A stretch of DNA of 64,000 nt from Nitrosomonadales bacterium. GTDB taxonomy: Bacteria > Pseudomonadota > Gammaproteobacteria > Burkholderiales > Gallionellaceae. Under the pieces are notes generated by a model. The model searched no databases. It was not told the origin of the DNA and saw only the letters and a list, made by a program, of their open reading frames with translations. The stretch covers positions 1-64,000 of the forward strand of contig JACRED010000001.1 of the NCBI GenBank assembly GCA_016218415.1. Reading direction: 5' to 3'. Position 1 is the first letter of the stretch, and every line of letters begins with the position of its first letter. This document shows positions 15,921 to 28,685 of the stretch, piece after piece. Both the position numbers and the translations under genes were made by a program.

Positions 15921-17675
15921 TTAATGCTTCGACTGGATATACAGGCGGTCATCCAGCATCCCTTCGCTGAAATATTGCCATACCGCTTTCTGCGTGTTTT
16001 CCCTGAGCTGATCGCTGATACCCCCGGGCAGACCCTCCAGTTGGAACGTGCCATCCAGATATAAGGGAATGACTTTTTGTCCCGGATGCCAGAGCGACCT
16101 GGCCAAATGGTTCACTGCGTTCTGACTGACGCCCACCGTTTCGAGTATCGTCGGCAACAAGTCGATCTGCTGCGCGTATTGACCGGTGTCCATCCCCTTC
16201 AGGACTTCGGGATTTGCGGCATAGATGACCAGCGGCACCTCAAACTGTTTGGCAAAGGCGTTGGGGCGCAGTGCCGGCCCGGCATGATCGGCGGTGAATA
16301 CAAAGAGCGTGTTCTGGAACCACTTCTTGCCGGACGCGCATTTCATGAACTGTTCCAGGGAAGCGTCCGTGTAGTGGATCGATTTCAGGATCGGGTGGCT
16401 GCCATCCGGATGCCGGTCGCGCTCGGCCGGTGGCACGCTGTAGGGCTGATGGGAGGAAAGCGTGAACACCGAAGACATGAATGGCTCCGGGAAGGCCGAA
16501 TACTGCTCGCATATCCAGTTCAGGAACGGACCGTCATAAATGCCCCATTTTCCGTCGTCGCCTTGTTTGTCCGGGAAATCAGTGCGCGCGTAGTGATGTT
16601 GGAAACCGGCCCCGGGTGCGAATGCGTCGAAGTGCATGCTGTTTTTGTTGGCGCCGTGGAAAAAGCTGGTGTGGTATCCCTGCTTGGCCAGTACCGATGC
16701 TATTCCGGTGTAATGATTCAATGAGAACTCGGAGTCGATGAACGGATCGTCCATCAGCGCGGGAACCCCGGCCAGTATCGCCGGGATGCCGGCTATCGAG
16801 CTTTTCGAGTTCGCATAAAAATGCGGGAAATACGCCCCCTGTTTTGCCAGTCGGTTCAGGAACGGTGTGAACTCCGGGTTGCGCAGCTCGGTGTATTCCT
16901 TGGAGAAGCTTTCCAGCACGATCACCACAACGTTGGCCTTGGGTAGTGGCGGCGTGATAGCAGGGAAAGCATCGGGCCGGTTCAGGTATCCCAGCATCTC
17001 ACTGGTTGCAAAGTAATGAACCCGCTCAACCGTCGGCTTATCCAGACTCTTCAGCAAGGTAAAAGTGGAATTCAGCACCATATGGTTCGCCATCGGGTCG
17101 GTGAACAGGCGTCCGTCGACGGGCATGATCGGTTTGGACTGGAAACCGCCGCGGAAGAACACGGCCGCGACCAGCAGCGTCAGTAAGGTCAGTGCCATCT
17201 TCCGGTAAACTGGTATCCGCAGGGTGATTTTTTGGTACAGCACATAGGTTGCGTAGCTATAGAGACCGATGACCGCCAGGCCGAACAGCGCGATGCCGAG
17301 ATAGGCGCCGATCACATTCAGGTTCTGCCCCTCGCCAAGCAGAAAGAGGGAAGCCTTGGTGAAGCGCCGCGCGGTGAAATTGACCAGTTCCGCATCGGCG
17401 CAGTTGATGATGAACAACACGACGTTCAGCAGCCAGAATGCGCCGAACCAGATCAACTTCGGAATCCTGAAACGTACTATCCAGTAAAGCGCCATCAGGA
17501 ACAACACGCTGGTCGCGGCGACCGCCGACAGATCGAAACGCAGCCCGTGACCGAAGCCGCGCAGGATGTCGTACGTCGAGTCGAATTGCAGGCTGTTCCA
17601 GTTCCAGATCAGGAACTGCAGGCGGAAAACGGAATAGACGGCCAGATGCAGCAGGACATAAGCCACGATCCACAT
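15921..17675 (-). CDS. LTA-synthase-like membrane phosphotransferase (sulfatase fold)
   Basis: A 584-residue protein with five N-terminal membrane helices (residues about 1-175) and a C-terminal periplasmic alkaline-phosphatase/sulfatase domain, as in LtaS and OpgB. Metal and catalytic signatures include VVIVLESFSKE near the domain start, the loop NSKSSIAGIPAIL and VFTADHAGP near the C-terminal part. LtaS uses a threonine nucleophile; the equivalent loop here offers serines. Such enzymes move phosphoglycerol or phosphoethanolamine from phospholipids onto periplasmic glucans or LPS; the substrate cannot be told here. The gene follows argH with 17 nt between them and converges on the cytochrome operon. 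Confidence 0.82.
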   Translation of the reverse strand: MWIVAYVLLHLAVYSVFRLQFLIWNWNSLQFDSTYDILRGFGHGLRFDLSAVAATSVLFLMALYWIVRFRIPKLIWFGAFWLLNVVLFIINCADAELVNFTARRFTKASLFLLGEGQNLNVIGAYLGIALFGLAVIGLYSYATYVLYQKITLRIPVYRKMALTLLTLLVAAVFFRGGFQSKPIMPVDGRLFTDPMANHMVLNSTFTLLKSLDKPTVERVHYFATSEMLGYLNRPDAFPAITPPLPKANVVVIVLESFSKEYTELRNPEFTPFLNRLAKQGAYFPHFYANSKSSIAGIPAILAGVPALMDDPFIDSEFSLNHYTGIASVLAKQGYHTSFFHGANKNSMHFDAFAPGAGFQHHYARTDFPDKQGDDGKWGIYDGPFLNWICEQYSAFPEPFMSSVFTLSSHQPYSVPPAERDRHPDGSHPILKSIHYTDASLEQFMKCASGKKWFQNTLFVFTADHAGPALRPNAFAKQFEVPLVIYAANPEVLKGMDTGQYAQQIDLLPTILETVGVSQNAVNHLARSLWHPGQKVIPLYLDGTFQLEGLPGGISDQLRENTQKAVWQYFSEGMLDDRLYIQSKH

Positions 17676-17692
17676 TGACGACGCCCCGGCGG

Positions 17693-19075
17693 CTACTTTG
17701 ACAAGCTTGCGCGCGCGCGCGCGATCGCTTCCGCAACTTGCAGCGGAGCGGTGCCGCCGATGTGATTGCGGCTGGCGAGCGAGCCTTCCAGCGACAAAAC
17801 CTGGTAGACCTCTTCGCCGATGTCCGGCGAGAACTGCCGCAGATCGGCAAGACTGATGTCGGTCAGATCGCAGCCGCGCTGCTCGGCAAAGCGCACCGCG
17901 AGCGCGACAGCCTCATGGGCATCGCGGAACGGCAGGCCTTTTTTGACCAGATAGTCGGCCAGATCGGTCGCGGTGGCATAGCCCTGCAATGCCGCGCTGC
18001 GCATGGCTTCAGGCTTGACCTTGATGCCTGTGATCATGTCGGCGTAGATGCGCAGCGTCCTGGTCAGGGTCTCCACAGTGTCGAACAGCGGCTCCTTGTC
18101 TTCCTGATTGTCCTTGTTGTAGGCCAGCGGCTGGCCTTTCATCAGCGTCAGCAGCGCGACCAGATGGCCGTTCACCCGTCCGGTCTTGCCGCGCACCAGT
18201 TCGGGCACGTCGGGATTTTTCTTTTGCGGCATGATCGACGAGCCGGTACAGAAGCGGTCGGCGATGTCGATGAAGCCGAAGCGCGGGTTCATCCACAGAA
18301 TCAGTTCCTCGGAGAAGCGCGACAGGTGCGTCATGATCAGCGCGGCGCAGGCGGTAAACTCGATCGCGAAGTCGCGATCCGAAACCGCGTCCAGCGAGTT
18401 CTCGCACACCCCGTCAAAACCGAGCAGGTCGGCAACGTACTCGCGTTTGATCGGATAGCTGGTGCCGGCCAGCGCTGCCGCGCCCAGCGGCAGGCGGTTC
18501 ACCCGCTTGCGGCAATCATGCAGGCGTTCCGCATCGCGTTTGAGCATCTCGAAATAGGCCATCAGGTGGTGCGCGAAGCTGATCGGCTGCGCGACCTGCA
18601 AGTGGGTGAAGCCGGGCATGATGGTGTGGGCGTGCTGATCGGCGAGGTCGAGCAGCGCGCCCTGCAGCGCTTTGACCAGCATCAGCATATCGTCTATCGA
18701 ATGGCGCAGATACAGGCGCACATCCGTTGCAACCTGGTCGTTGCGCGAGCGCCCGGTGTGCAGACGCTTGCCGGCATCGCCGACCAGCGCGGTGAGCCGC
18801 TTCTCGATGTTGAGGTGCACGTCCTCGAGTTCCAGCGACCAGGCGAATTCGCCCATCAGGATCTCGTTCTCGATCTGCCCGAGGCCGCGTTTGATGTCGT
18901 TCAGGTCCTGCGTGGAGATGATGTCGCAGGCCGCCAGCATCTGCGCATGCGCCAGCGAGCCCTGAATATCGAACATCGCCAGCTTGTAATCGAAGCCCAC
19001 CGATGCGGTATAGTGCTTTACCAGTTCCGCCACCGGTTCGGAGAACCGCCCCGACCAAGTATCTTTATCTTGCAT
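17693..19075 (-). CDS. argH: Argininosuccinate lyase
   Basis: A 460-residue enzyme that splits argininosuccinate into arginine and fumarate, the last step of arginine synthesis. The fumarase/aspartase superfamily signature [12 protein letters not shown] is present, as are the N-terminal motif WSGRFSEP and [13 protein letters not shown]. Length is normal. ATG 19075 is preceded by a G-rich ribosome site; a GTG four codons upstream is a less likely start. It is divergent from the sensor-kinase gene at 19141, an argH-algZ-algR order often seen in beta- and gammaproteobacteria. Confidence 0.96.
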   Translation of the reverse strand: MQDKDTWSGRFSEPVAELVKHYTASVGFDYKLAMFDIQGSLAHAQMLAACDIISTQDLNDIKRGLGQIENEILMGEFAWSLELEDVHLNIEKRLTALVGDAGKRLHTGRSRNDQVATDVRLYLRHSIDDMLMLVKALQGALLDLADQHAHTIMPGFTHLQVAQPISFAHHLMAYFEMLKRDAERLHDCRKRVNRLPLGAAALAGTSYPIKREYVADLLGFDGVCENSLDAVSDRDFAIEFTACAALIMTHLSRFSEELILWMNPRFGFIDIADRFCTGSSIMPQKKNPDVPELVRGKTGRVNGHLVALLTLMKGQPLAYNKDNQEDKEPLFDTVETLTRTLRIYADMITGIKVKPEAMRSAALQGYATATDLADYLVKKGLPFRDAHEAVALAVRFAEQRGCDLTDISLADLRQFSPDIGEEVYQVLSLEGSLASRNHIGGTAPLQVAEAIARARASLSK

Positions 19076-19140
19076 TGCTGCCCCCACTTGTCCCAGAATA
19101 AAGCGTCAAAACCCAATGCCATAAGGCATGATAGGCCCGC

Positions 19141-20253
19141 ATGAATAAGGCGCGCAGTATAAAACAAAACGATCGTCCCGACGCGTTGCCCAACTTTCGC
19201 AACCTCGGCATCACACTGCGCATTCTGCTGATCAGCATAGGCTTGGCATTGCTGCTGGCGTTCATGCAGGCAAGCGCGTGGCGGGACGTGCCGCAGCAGA
19301 TGATGCAGATCGCCACCATATTCACACCGGTCCTGCTCCTCAGCCTGCTGCTGCTGTGGGCAGCCCAGCCCCGGCTGGAGCGGCTCAGCTACTTGCACGG
19401 GGCGCTGGCGGTGACCGCGCTGCCGCTGTTGCTGACTTGGGCCATTTATTATCTGGGCAACCGGATATTTGACCCTGTGGGCGGCAACGACAATTATTTT
19501 AATGCGGCCCGGTATGGTTTATTCGCCATAACCGTGTGCGCCCTCCTGTTGCTGTATTTCTGGCTGCGTTCCCAGGCGCTGTCCAGCGCCCTGCACGATG
19601 CGCGCTTGCAGGCTTTGCGCGCGCGTATCCGGCCGCACTTTCTGTTCAACACCATCAATACCGTACTCTCCATCATCCGCACCCAGCCCAGAGAGGCCGA
19701 AACCGCGCTGGAAAACATGGCCGACCTGTTCCGTATGGCGATGTCGGATATGCAGGATCTGGTGCCGATACACAAGGAGATACAGTTGAGCAGGCAATAC
19801 GCCGAGCTTGAACAATTGCGCATGGGGGAGCGGCTGGGGATAAGCTGGAAAATCGAGGGTGTCCCGCAGGATGCGCTGATCCCGCCGCTGCTGTTGCAAC
19901 CCCTGCTGGAGAATGCCGTATACCATGGCATCGAGCCGTTGCCGAAAGGCGGCAATATCGATATCGTACTGCGCTGCAACGGCGACGAGGTGCAGATCAG
20001 GGTGGAAAACCCGTGTGCGCCGCACAACGTCCGGCAGAGAATGGACGACACGACCGGATCCTACAATCTGGCCAATCTGTCGCTGCAACCGACAGACAAG
20101 AAACCCCACAAGGGGAACAAGATGGCGCTGCACAATATTCGAGAACGGCTCGCGCTGTTGTTTGATTCCGAGGCGCGTTATAAAGTTGAGACCGGCAAGG
20201 ATTTTTACCGGGTGGAAATCGTCTTGCCCTATGTAAAGGAGCGGCCATTGTGA
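19141..20253 (+). CDS. algZ: LytS/AlgZ-type membrane sensor histidine kinase
   Basis: A 370-residue kinase. Four hydrophobic segments between residues about 20 and 145 form a membrane sensor region without a large periplasmic loop. The His_kinase (PF06580) box RPHFLFNTINTVLSIIR contains the phosphoacceptor histidine. The ATP-binding domain follows, with PPLLLQPLLENAVYHGIEP as its N box and GNKMALHNIRERL near the end. Together with the overlapping LytTR regulator gene it forms an AlgZ/AlgR (FimS/AlgR) type system. In pseudomonads that pair controls exopolysaccharide and type IV pili; targets in this organism are unknown. The end overlaps the next start by 4 nt. Confidence 0.88.
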   Translation: MNKARSIKQNDRPDALPNFRNLGITLRILLISIGLALLLAFMQASAWRDVPQQMMQIATIFTPVLLLSLLLLWAAQPRLERLSYLHGALAVTALPLLLTWAIYYLGNRIFDPVGGNDNYFNAARYGLFAITVCALLLLYFWLRSQALSSALHDARLQALRARIRPHFLFNTINTVLSIIRTQPREAETALENMADLFRMAMSDMQDLVPIHKEIQLSRQYAELEQLRMGERLGISWKIEGVPQDALIPPLLLQPLLENAVYHGIEPLPKGGNIDIVLRCNGDEVQIRVENPCAPHNVRQRMDDTTGSYNLANLSLQPTDKKPHKGNKMALHNIRERLALLFDSEARYKVETGKDFYRVEIVLPYVKERPL

Positions 20254-21008
20254 CTACTGTCGAACTAGCGTTGCGTGTTTTCATCGTGGATGACGAGCCC
20301 CCGGCGCGCAGCCGGTTGCGCGATCTGCTGCACGATTGCAGCGAGCAGCTGGCACTGGAGGTCGTGGGCGAGGCGGGCAACGGTCAGGAAGCGCTGGACA
20401 AGCTTGCTGAAACCAAAGCCGATGTGGTGCTGCTCGATATCCGCATGCCGCAGATGGATGGCATTGAACTCGCGCAACACCTGAACAAACTGCCCAAGCC
20501 TCCGGTCATCATCTTTACGACGGCTTACGATGTGTACGCGATCAAGGCGTTCGAGTTGCACGCGATAGACTATCTGCTCAAGCCGATACGCCTGAAAAGA
20601 TTGTTCGAGGCGCTGACTCGCGCGCGCGAAGCCGTGCCGGTGCAAACCGAAGTGTTGCGCGACTTGCTGCCGGAGCCGCGCAAGAACCTGTCCATCCACG
20701 AGCGCGGCAAGATCCACCTGATACCCGTCGATAAGGTGCTGTATCTGCGCGCCGAATTGAAATACGTCACGGTGCGCACTGCCGAACGCGAGTACCTGAT
20801 CGAGGAATCGCTGACCGCGATGGAGAAGGAATTCGCCGCGCGTTTCGTGCGCATCCACCGCAACTGCCTGATAGCCAAAGATGAGATCGAAGGCTTCGAA
20901 CGGGGCGGCGAAGAAGGCGGCAGCGGCTGGATGGTGAAGCTGAAAGGGCTGGACGAGCTGCTCGCGATCAGCCGCCGCCAGCAGCATATCGTCAAAGAGG
21001 CGGGCTGA
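20250..21008 (+). CDS. algR: LytTR-family response regulator (AlgR-like)
   Basis: A 252-residue regulator. The receiver domain (residues about 8-125) has the acidic pair DDEPPARSRL, the phosphoacceptor in VVLLDIRMPQMDG, TTAYD and the lysine in DYLLKPI. A C-terminal LytTR DNA-binding domain (about 145-245) includes YLRAELKYVTVRT and FVRIHRNCLIAK. The start is GTG 20250, overlapping the kinase stop (GTGA), so expression is coupled. It ends 2 nt before the convergent leuS stop. Confidence 0.92.
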   Translation: MTTVELALRVFIVDDEPPARSRLRDLLHDCSEQLALEVVGEAGNGQEALDKLAETKADVVLLDIRMPQMDGIELAQHLNKLPKPPVIIFTTAYDVYAIKAFELHAIDYLLKPIRLKRLFEALTRAREAVPVQTEVLRDLLPEPRKNLSIHERGKIHLIPVDKVLYLRAELKYVTVRTAEREYLIEESLTAMEKEFAARFVRIHRNCLIAKDEIEGFERGGEEGGSGWMVKLKGLDELLAISRRQQHIVKEAG

Positions 21009-21010
21009 CG

Positions 21011-23695
<2,685 letters not shown>

Positions 23696-23886
23696 TCAGA
23701 AAGGGTGGCCGCCATGATATGGCCGGAAACCGGTGGTCATCCGGGCCAAACCCCGATTTATCGGCGTTTGGCAGGGCGGGCGACGGAACTCGTCAAAACA
23801 GTACGCCGAGCGCAGTGGTTGTGTCCGGGTCTTTGTTATAGAATCGCGCCTCAAAATTTTTATTAATCTGTTCAGGAGTTCAAACC

Positions 23887-24777
23887 ATGTCCCGCAAGCA
23901 TCCCGTCATCGCTGTCACCGGCTCGTCCGGCGCAGGCACCACCACGGTCAAACGCGCCTTTGAAAACATCTTCCGCCGCGAGCATATTCATGCGGCCGTA
24001 ATTGAGGGCGACAGCCTGCACAGCCTGGACCGCATGGCGTTCCGTGCAGCGGCTGCCGAAGCAGCGAAGTCCGGCAATCACTCGTTCAGCCATTTCGGTC
24101 CGGAAGCCAACCACTTCGACAAGATCGAAGAGATGTTCAGGGTTTATGGCGAGACCGGCATGTGCAAGCGCCGCTATTACGTGCACAGCGATGCAGAAGC
24201 AACAGAGCATAACAAGCACTTCAATCTGACCGACCTCAAGCCGGGCGTGTTCACTCCCTGGGAAGACATCGAAAAGGAATCCGACCTGCTGTTCTACGAA
24301 GGCCTGCACGGTCTGGCGAAGAACGACCAGTACGATGCGGCAAAGTATGTGGACCTCGGTATCGGCGTGGTGCCGGTAGTCAACCTCGAGTGGATACAGA
24401 AGATACACCGCGACAAGGCCGAGCGCGGCTATTCCGCCGAAGCGACCGTGGACACCATCCTGCGTCGCATGCCGGATTACATCAAGTACATCACCCCGCA
24501 GTTTTCGCGCACCCACATCAACTTCCAGCGCGTGGCCACTGTGGACACCTCTAATCCGTTCATCGCGCGCGACATCCCGACGCCGGATGAAAGTTTCGTG
24601 GTGATCCGTTTCCGCGATCCTAAAGGCATGGACTTCCCGTACATGCTCAATATGATCCCGAACTCCTTCATGTCCCGTGCCAACACCCTGGTGGTGCCCG
24701 GCGGCAAGATGAGCCATGCGATGGAAGTCATCCTCGCGCCCATCATGCACGACATGATCGAGAACAAGAATAAATAG
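23887..24777 (+). CDS. prk: Phosphoribulokinase
   Basis: A 296-residue kinase that makes ribulose 1,5-bisphosphate from ribulose 5-phosphate and ATP, the committing step of the Calvin cycle. It belongs to the proteobacterial (class I) type of about 290 residues. The P-loop variant is GSSGAGTTTV (residues 12-21), with EGDSLHSLDR and YEGLHGL downstream. ATG 23887 follows AGGAG. The gene lies before rpe and gph, giving a small carbon-fixation cluster and strong evidence for autotrophy. RuBisCO genes are not in the window. Confidence 0.96.
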   Translation: MSRKHPVIAVTGSSGAGTTTVKRAFENIFRREHIHAAVIEGDSLHSLDRMAFRAAAAEAAKSGNHSFSHFGPEANHFDKIEEMFRVYGETGMCKRRYYVHSDAEATEHNKHFNLTDLKPGVFTPWEDIEKESDLLFYEGLHGLAKNDQYDAAKYVDLGIGVVPVVNLEWIQKIHRDKAERGYSAEATVDTILRRMPDYIKYITPQFSRTHINFQRVATVDTSNPFIARDIPTPDESFVVIRFRDPKGMDFPYMLNMIPNSFMSRANTLVVPGGKMSHAMEVILAPIMHDMIENKNK

Positions 24778-24797
24778 CCGTTCGATTTAAGAGGCGG

Positions 24798-24851
24798 ATT
24801 TCACCCGCTTCGGTTGCGCATCACAATGCCGAGACCGAAGCGGGGTGAAAT
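24798..24851 (+). repeat. Long inverted repeat after prk
   Basis: Arms 24798-24814 and 24834-24851 are complementary over 17 bp with one bulged base and a 19-nt loop. No T-run follows. It could be a Rho-aided 3' end or mRNA-stabilising hairpin. The rest of the 24778-25082 gap shows no gene; the rpe promoter must lie in its second half. Confidence 0.7.
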
Positions 24852-25082
24852 GCATGGGCAGCGCAGGATTTTCTGCAGTGCGGTCGGTTGCCAAGCCGAT
24901 CTCTTGGGCCTTGATATCCAATTTCACCAGCCGAGCCGGTAGCGAGTCGCATTTCCCGAGTGCCCGTTACTACGCGATGGCAGTTTGTTCGCGCGATTGC
25001 GCTGCCGCCATTTGCGCAAGTATTCGGTTAGAATGCGTGCCTGAAATTTGCAAACTCCTATACATTTAACAAGGAATTCATC

Positions 25083-25763
25083 ATGTATCAAATAGCCCCG
25101 AGCATACTCTCCGCCAACTTCGCCAGGCTGGGCGAAGAGGTCGACAACGTTCTCGCCTCAGGCGCGGACATCGTGCATTTCGACGTGATGGACAACCATT
25201 ACGTCCCCAACCTGACCATAGGCCCGCTGGTCTGCGAAGCGCTGCGCAAGCACGGCGTGACCGCACCCATCGACGTGCACCTGATGGTCAAGCCGGTGGA
25301 TCGCATTATTCCCGACTTCGCCAAGGCCGGCGCGACCTACATCACCTTCCACCCGGAAGCCTCCGAACACATCGACCGCACCATCGGCCTGATCAAGGAG
25401 AGCGGCTGCAAGGCAGGCCTGGTGTTCAATCCGGCCACGCCGCTGGACGTGCTGGAATACACATTGCCCAAGCTGGACATGGTGTTGCTGATGTCGGTCA
25501 ACCCCGGTTTCGGCGGCCAGAAGTTCATCCCTTACGTGCTGGACAAGGCGCGCGCGGTGCGCAAGATGATAGATGCGGGCAAATACAACTGCCGCCTTGA
25601 GATCGATGGCGGAGTCGGCCCCGCAAATATCCGCGAAGTTGCGGCGGCGGGAGTGGATACATTTGTCGCCGGTTCGGCAATATTCAGCAAGCGCAACGAA
25701 AAGGACAAGAACCGCTACGACAGCGTAATTGGCGAGATGCGCGCCGAGCTCGCCAAGGTTTAA
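25083..25763 (+). CDS. rpe: Ribulose-phosphate 3-epimerase
   Basis: A 226-residue TIM-barrel enzyme that interconverts ribulose 5-phosphate and xylulose 5-phosphate in the Calvin and pentose phosphate cycles. Family signatures are present: [13 protein letters not shown] at the N-terminus, [35 protein letters not shown] and EIDGGVG. ATG 25083 follows AAGGAA. It heads the conserved betaproteobacterial order rpe-(small gene)-gph-trpE. Confidence 0.97.
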   Translation: MYQIAPSILSANFARLGEEVDNVLASGADIVHFDVMDNHYVPNLTIGPLVCEALRKHGVTAPIDVHLMVKPVDRIIPDFAKAGATYITFHPEASEHIDRTIGLIKESGCKAGLVFNPATPLDVLEYTLPKLDMVLLMSVNPGFGGQKFIPYVLDKARAVRKMIDAGKYNCRLEIDGGVGPANIREVAAAGVDTFVAGSAIFSKRNEKDKNRYDSVIGEMRAELAKV

Positions 25764-25768
25764 AAATC

Positions 25769-26233
25769 GTGCGCGCCCTTCATGCATTGTCGCTGATATC
25801 CGCGCTGTCGCTGGTCGGCTGTGACCGGTTAAGCGGCGCGGCCGATCAGAAGATTATGGATGCCCAGGCGGTTGGTTATGCCTGCCGGGTTTCACAGAAG
25901 ACGCCGGAAGACTGCATGAAGGAGAACGAGATACACAGCCCCACCTATGTACTGTTGGGCTGGAAACAGGCCGACAAAGAAATCAACGAACGCCTGCTCG
26001 ATCCCACGATGGGTAAACGCGCTGCAAATGCTCCGGCAGCCGCTGAAGCCGCTGCCGCACATGCGACGCCGGCAGCTCCCGCTGCCGAACCGCATAATGC
26101 ACCCGCAGACGCAAAGGGCGCATCCATCAAACCGGAAATCAAATTGCCGCCCATCGTTAAAGCGCCTGATACGAAGGTCTTGGCGGCCGACAAGAAAAAA
26201 TCCGCCGAACCCGGCGCCAAGCCTAACCATTAA
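25769..26233 (+). CDS. Small lipoprotein with Ala/Pro-rich tail, unknown function
   Basis: A 154-residue protein starting at GTG 25769, five bases after rpe. The lipobox LSLVGC (C at residue 18) marks a lipoprotein. The N-terminal half is a compact acidic domain with two further cysteines (CRVSQKTPEDC), which may form a disulfide. The second half is low-complexity Ala/Pro/Lys, like a cell-wall-spanning or linker tail. No family recognised. It lies between rpe and gph in one transcription unit, but nothing in it suggests a role in carbon metabolism. Confidence 0.7.
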   Translation: MRALHALSLISALSLVGCDRLSGAADQKIMDAQAVGYACRVSQKTPEDCMKENEIHSPTYVLLGWKQADKEINERLLDPTMGKRAANAPAAAEAAAAHATPAAPAAEPHNAPADAKGASIKPEIKLPPIVKAPDTKVLAADKKKSAEPGAKPNH

Positions 26234-26243
26234 GGAACAAGTC

Positions 26244-26948
26244 ATGCAACAAGCGGCCACTATCAGCAGATTTACCGTGCCTGTCACTGTGGCGGCCATC
26301 GTCGTCGACCTCGACGGCACGATGCTGCATACCGCGCCCGAACTATGCGAAGCGGCCAACCGCATGTTGCGCGATATCGACTACGCGCCGGTGTCGCAGG
26401 AATTATTGGCGAGTTACATCGGCAACGGCATCAGCTGGCTGGTTAAACGCGCGCTGACCGGCGACATGCACGCCACGCCGGATGCCGCACTGTACGACCA
26501 TGCGCTGCCTATCTTCGAGAAGCACTACACCGAGCTGTTGCTGGACAGCAAACCGTTCGGCAGCGTAATCGCCGGACTGGACGCGATCAAGGCGGCAGGT
26601 TTCCACATGGGCTGCATCACCAACAAGGTGGAGCGCTACACGCTGCCGCTGCTCAAGGGTGTCGGACTGGCAAAGTATTTCGACATCGTGCTGGCGGGCG
26701 ACACATTGCCGGAGAAAAAACCGCATCCGATGCCGCTGCTGCATGCCGCAAAGTTCTTCAACATCCCGATCCAGCAACTGCTGCTGGTCGGCGATTCGCT
26801 GAGCGACACGGTCGCCGCGCGTGCCGCCGGTTGCCCGGTGTTCTGCGTGCCCTACGGTTACAACCACGGCGAGCCGGTCGAGACGCTGGAACTGGACGCG
26901 GTGATCAAAGACCTGACCGGCGTGTTGCCGTTAATCAAACGCGTTTAA
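26244..26948 (+). CDS. gph: Phosphoglycolate phosphatase (HAD superfamily)
   Basis: A 234-residue HAD hydrolase. Motif I is VVDLDGTMLHT, motif II lies in GCITNK, motif III is around EKKPHPMPLL and motif IV is VGDSLSDTVAARAAG. It fits Gph, which removes the 2-phosphoglycolate made by the oxygenase reaction of RuBisCO, and the rpe-gph-trpE context supports this. ATG 26244 follows AAGGAA. The motif I residue after DLDGT is Met, where Leu is more usual; a conservative change. Confidence 0.93.
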   Translation: MQQAATISRFTVPVTVAAIVVDLDGTMLHTAPELCEAANRMLRDIDYAPVSQELLASYIGNGISWLVKRALTGDMHATPDAALYDHALPIFEKHYTELLLDSKPFGSVIAGLDAIKAAGFHMGCITNKVERYTLPLLKGVGLAKYFDIVLAGDTLPEKKPHPMPLLHAAKFFNIPIQQLLLVGDSLSDTVAARAAGCPVFCVPYGYNHGEPVETLELDAVIKDLTGVLPLIKRV

Positions 26949-26997
26949 TGATGAACAACCTCCGTTCTTTGAAAATCGCCGCCTGGCGATGGTGTTT

Positions 26998-27057
26998 GTA
27001 GGGGCGTAAGGCATTACGCCCACACTTTTGCAAGGGGCGTATGCCATACGCCCCTAC
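26998..27057 (+). repeat. Pair of REP-like palindromes upstream of trpE
   Basis: Two adjacent palindromic units built on GTAGGGGCGTA...TACGCCCCTAC, 26998-27021 and 27034-27057, each able to form an 8-9-bp hairpin. They occupy the gph-trpE gap and may mark the end of the gph message. Confidence 0.8.
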
Positions 27058-27084
27058 GACACAATTAAACGCCGGAGGTTTTTC

Positions 27085-28656
27085 ATGCTGCACCCCATCA
27101 CCGAACAAGAATTCAAATCACTCGCAGCACAAGGCTATAACCGCATCCCGCTGGTCGCGGAAACCTTTGCCGACCTCGACACGCCGCTGTCGCTGTATCT
27201 CAAGCTCGCCAACAAACCGTTTTCCTACCTGCTCGAATCGGTGCAGGGCGGCGAACGCTTCGGGCGCTATTCCTTCATCGGCCTGCCCGCCGATACGCGC
27301 ATCACGGTGCGCGGCAAGCAGGTGACGCTGACGCACGGCAATAATGAAACCATCCATGAAGTCGAGAACCCGCTGGATTTCATCAGCGAGTACCAGTCGC
27401 GCTTCAAGGTCGCTCCCCTGCCCAACTTGCCGCGCTTCACCGGCGGGCTGGCCGGTTACTTCGGCTACGACACGGTGCGCTATATCGAGCCGCGCCTCTC
27501 AAAAGTACATAAAAAAGATACCCTCGGCACGCCCGACATCCTGCTGATGCTCACCGAGCAACTTGCGGTGATCGACAACCTGTCTGGCAAGCTGACCTTC
27601 ATCGTCTACGCCAATCCTGCTCAGGACGACGCTTACGAGCTGGCGCGCGAACGCTTGCGCGAGCTGATCGGCATGATGCGCCTGCCGGTACATATCCCGC
27701 ACGCACCCGCGACGCACGGCGGCGAAGCGAAATCGGAATTCGGCGAAACGGCTTTCAAGGACGCGGTCGTCAAAGCCAAGCAATACATCTTCGACGGCGA
27801 CATTATGCAGGTCGTGCTGGCGCAGCGCATGGCGCAACCGTTCCCCGCCTCGCCGCTGTCGCTGTACCGCGCGCTGCGCAGCGTGAACCCTTCGCCCTAC
27901 ATGTTTTATTACGACATGGGCGACCATCACGTAGTCGGCGCGTCGCCGGAGATATTGGTGCGGTTGGAACACGATGCTGGCGAAACTGACAGTTCTCAGA
28001 ACCAACCGCATAGCGCCTCCTCCCGCCCCACCGTGTCGGAGCCGCACCTCTCAGGCTCCACAGTCACCGTGCGCCCGATCGCCGGAACCCGCCCGCGCGG
28101 CAAGACGCAGCAGCAGGATGCCGAACTCGCCAAAGAACTGCTGGCCGACCCGAAGGAACTGGCCGAGCACCTGATGCTGATCGACTTGGGCCGCAACGAC
28201 ATCGGCAGAGTCGCGCAAAACGGCAGCGTCAAGCTCACCGAAAAAATGATCATCGAGCGCTACTCGCACGTGATGCACATCGTCTCCAACGTCGAAGCCG
28301 AACTCAAGCCCGGCCTGAACGCGATGGACGTGCTTAAAGCCACCTTCCCCGCCGGCACGGTCAGCGGCGCGGCCAAAGTGCGCGCGATGGAAATCATCGA
28401 CGAACTGGAACCCAGCAAACGCGGCATCTACGCCGGCGCGGTCGGCTACCTCGGCTTCAACGGCGACATGGATCTCGCGATCGCGCTGCGCACCGCCGTC
28501 GTCAAAGACAACATGCTCTACGTGCAAGCGGGTGCAGGCATCGTCGCCGACTCGGTGCCGGACAGCGAATGGATGGAGACGCAGAACAAGGCCAGAGCGG
28601 TGTTGAGGGCGGCGGAGATGGTGCTCGACGGGCTGGATGCGGAAGTGCATCGTTAA
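27085..28656 (+). CDS. trpE: Anthranilate synthase component I
   Basis: A 523-residue enzyme that turns chorismate into anthranilate with ammonia from TrpG. The N-terminal part includes [18 protein letters not shown] (the tryptophan-binding region lies here). The chorismate-binding half has [45 protein letters not shown] and [16 protein letters not shown] 27085 follows GGAGG. About 30 Ser/Pro/His-rich residues (296-325) between EILVRLE and VTVRPIAGT are absent from usual family members and interrupt a beta-strand region; it may be a tolerated surface loop. trpG-trpD lie 4.4 kb further on, not next door as is normal. Confidence 0.95.
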   Translation: MLHPITEQEFKSLAAQGYNRIPLVAETFADLDTPLSLYLKLANKPFSYLLESVQGGERFGRYSFIGLPADTRITVRGKQVTLTHGNNETIHEVENPLDFISEYQSRFKVAPLPNLPRFTGGLAGYFGYDTVRYIEPRLSKVHKKDTLGTPDILLMLTEQLAVIDNLSGKLTFIVYANPAQDDAYELARERLRELIGMMRLPVHIPHAPATHGGEAKSEFGETAFKDAVVKAKQYIFDGDIMQVVLAQRMAQPFPASPLSLYRALRSVNPSPYMFYYDMGDHHVVGASPEILVRLEHDAGETDSSQNQPHSASSRPTVSEPHLSGSTVTVRPIAGTRPRGKTQQQDAELAKELLADPKELAEHLMLIDLGRNDIGRVAQNGSVKLTEKMIIERYSHVMHIVSNVEAELKPGLNAMDVLKATFPAGTVSGAAKVRAMEIIDELEPSKRGIYAGAVGYLGFNGDMDLAIALRTAVVKDNMLYVQAGAGIVADSVPDSEWMETQNKARAVLRAAEMVLDGLDAEVHR

Positions 28657-28685
28657 ACAAAAGTTCGCGCAGCGATTCGTTCGCT

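Noticed and set aside
17738-19144. A 468-codon plus-strand frame opposite argH.
   Set aside because: argH motifs are complete on the minus strand; the opposite frame shows only the composition bias of a shadow.
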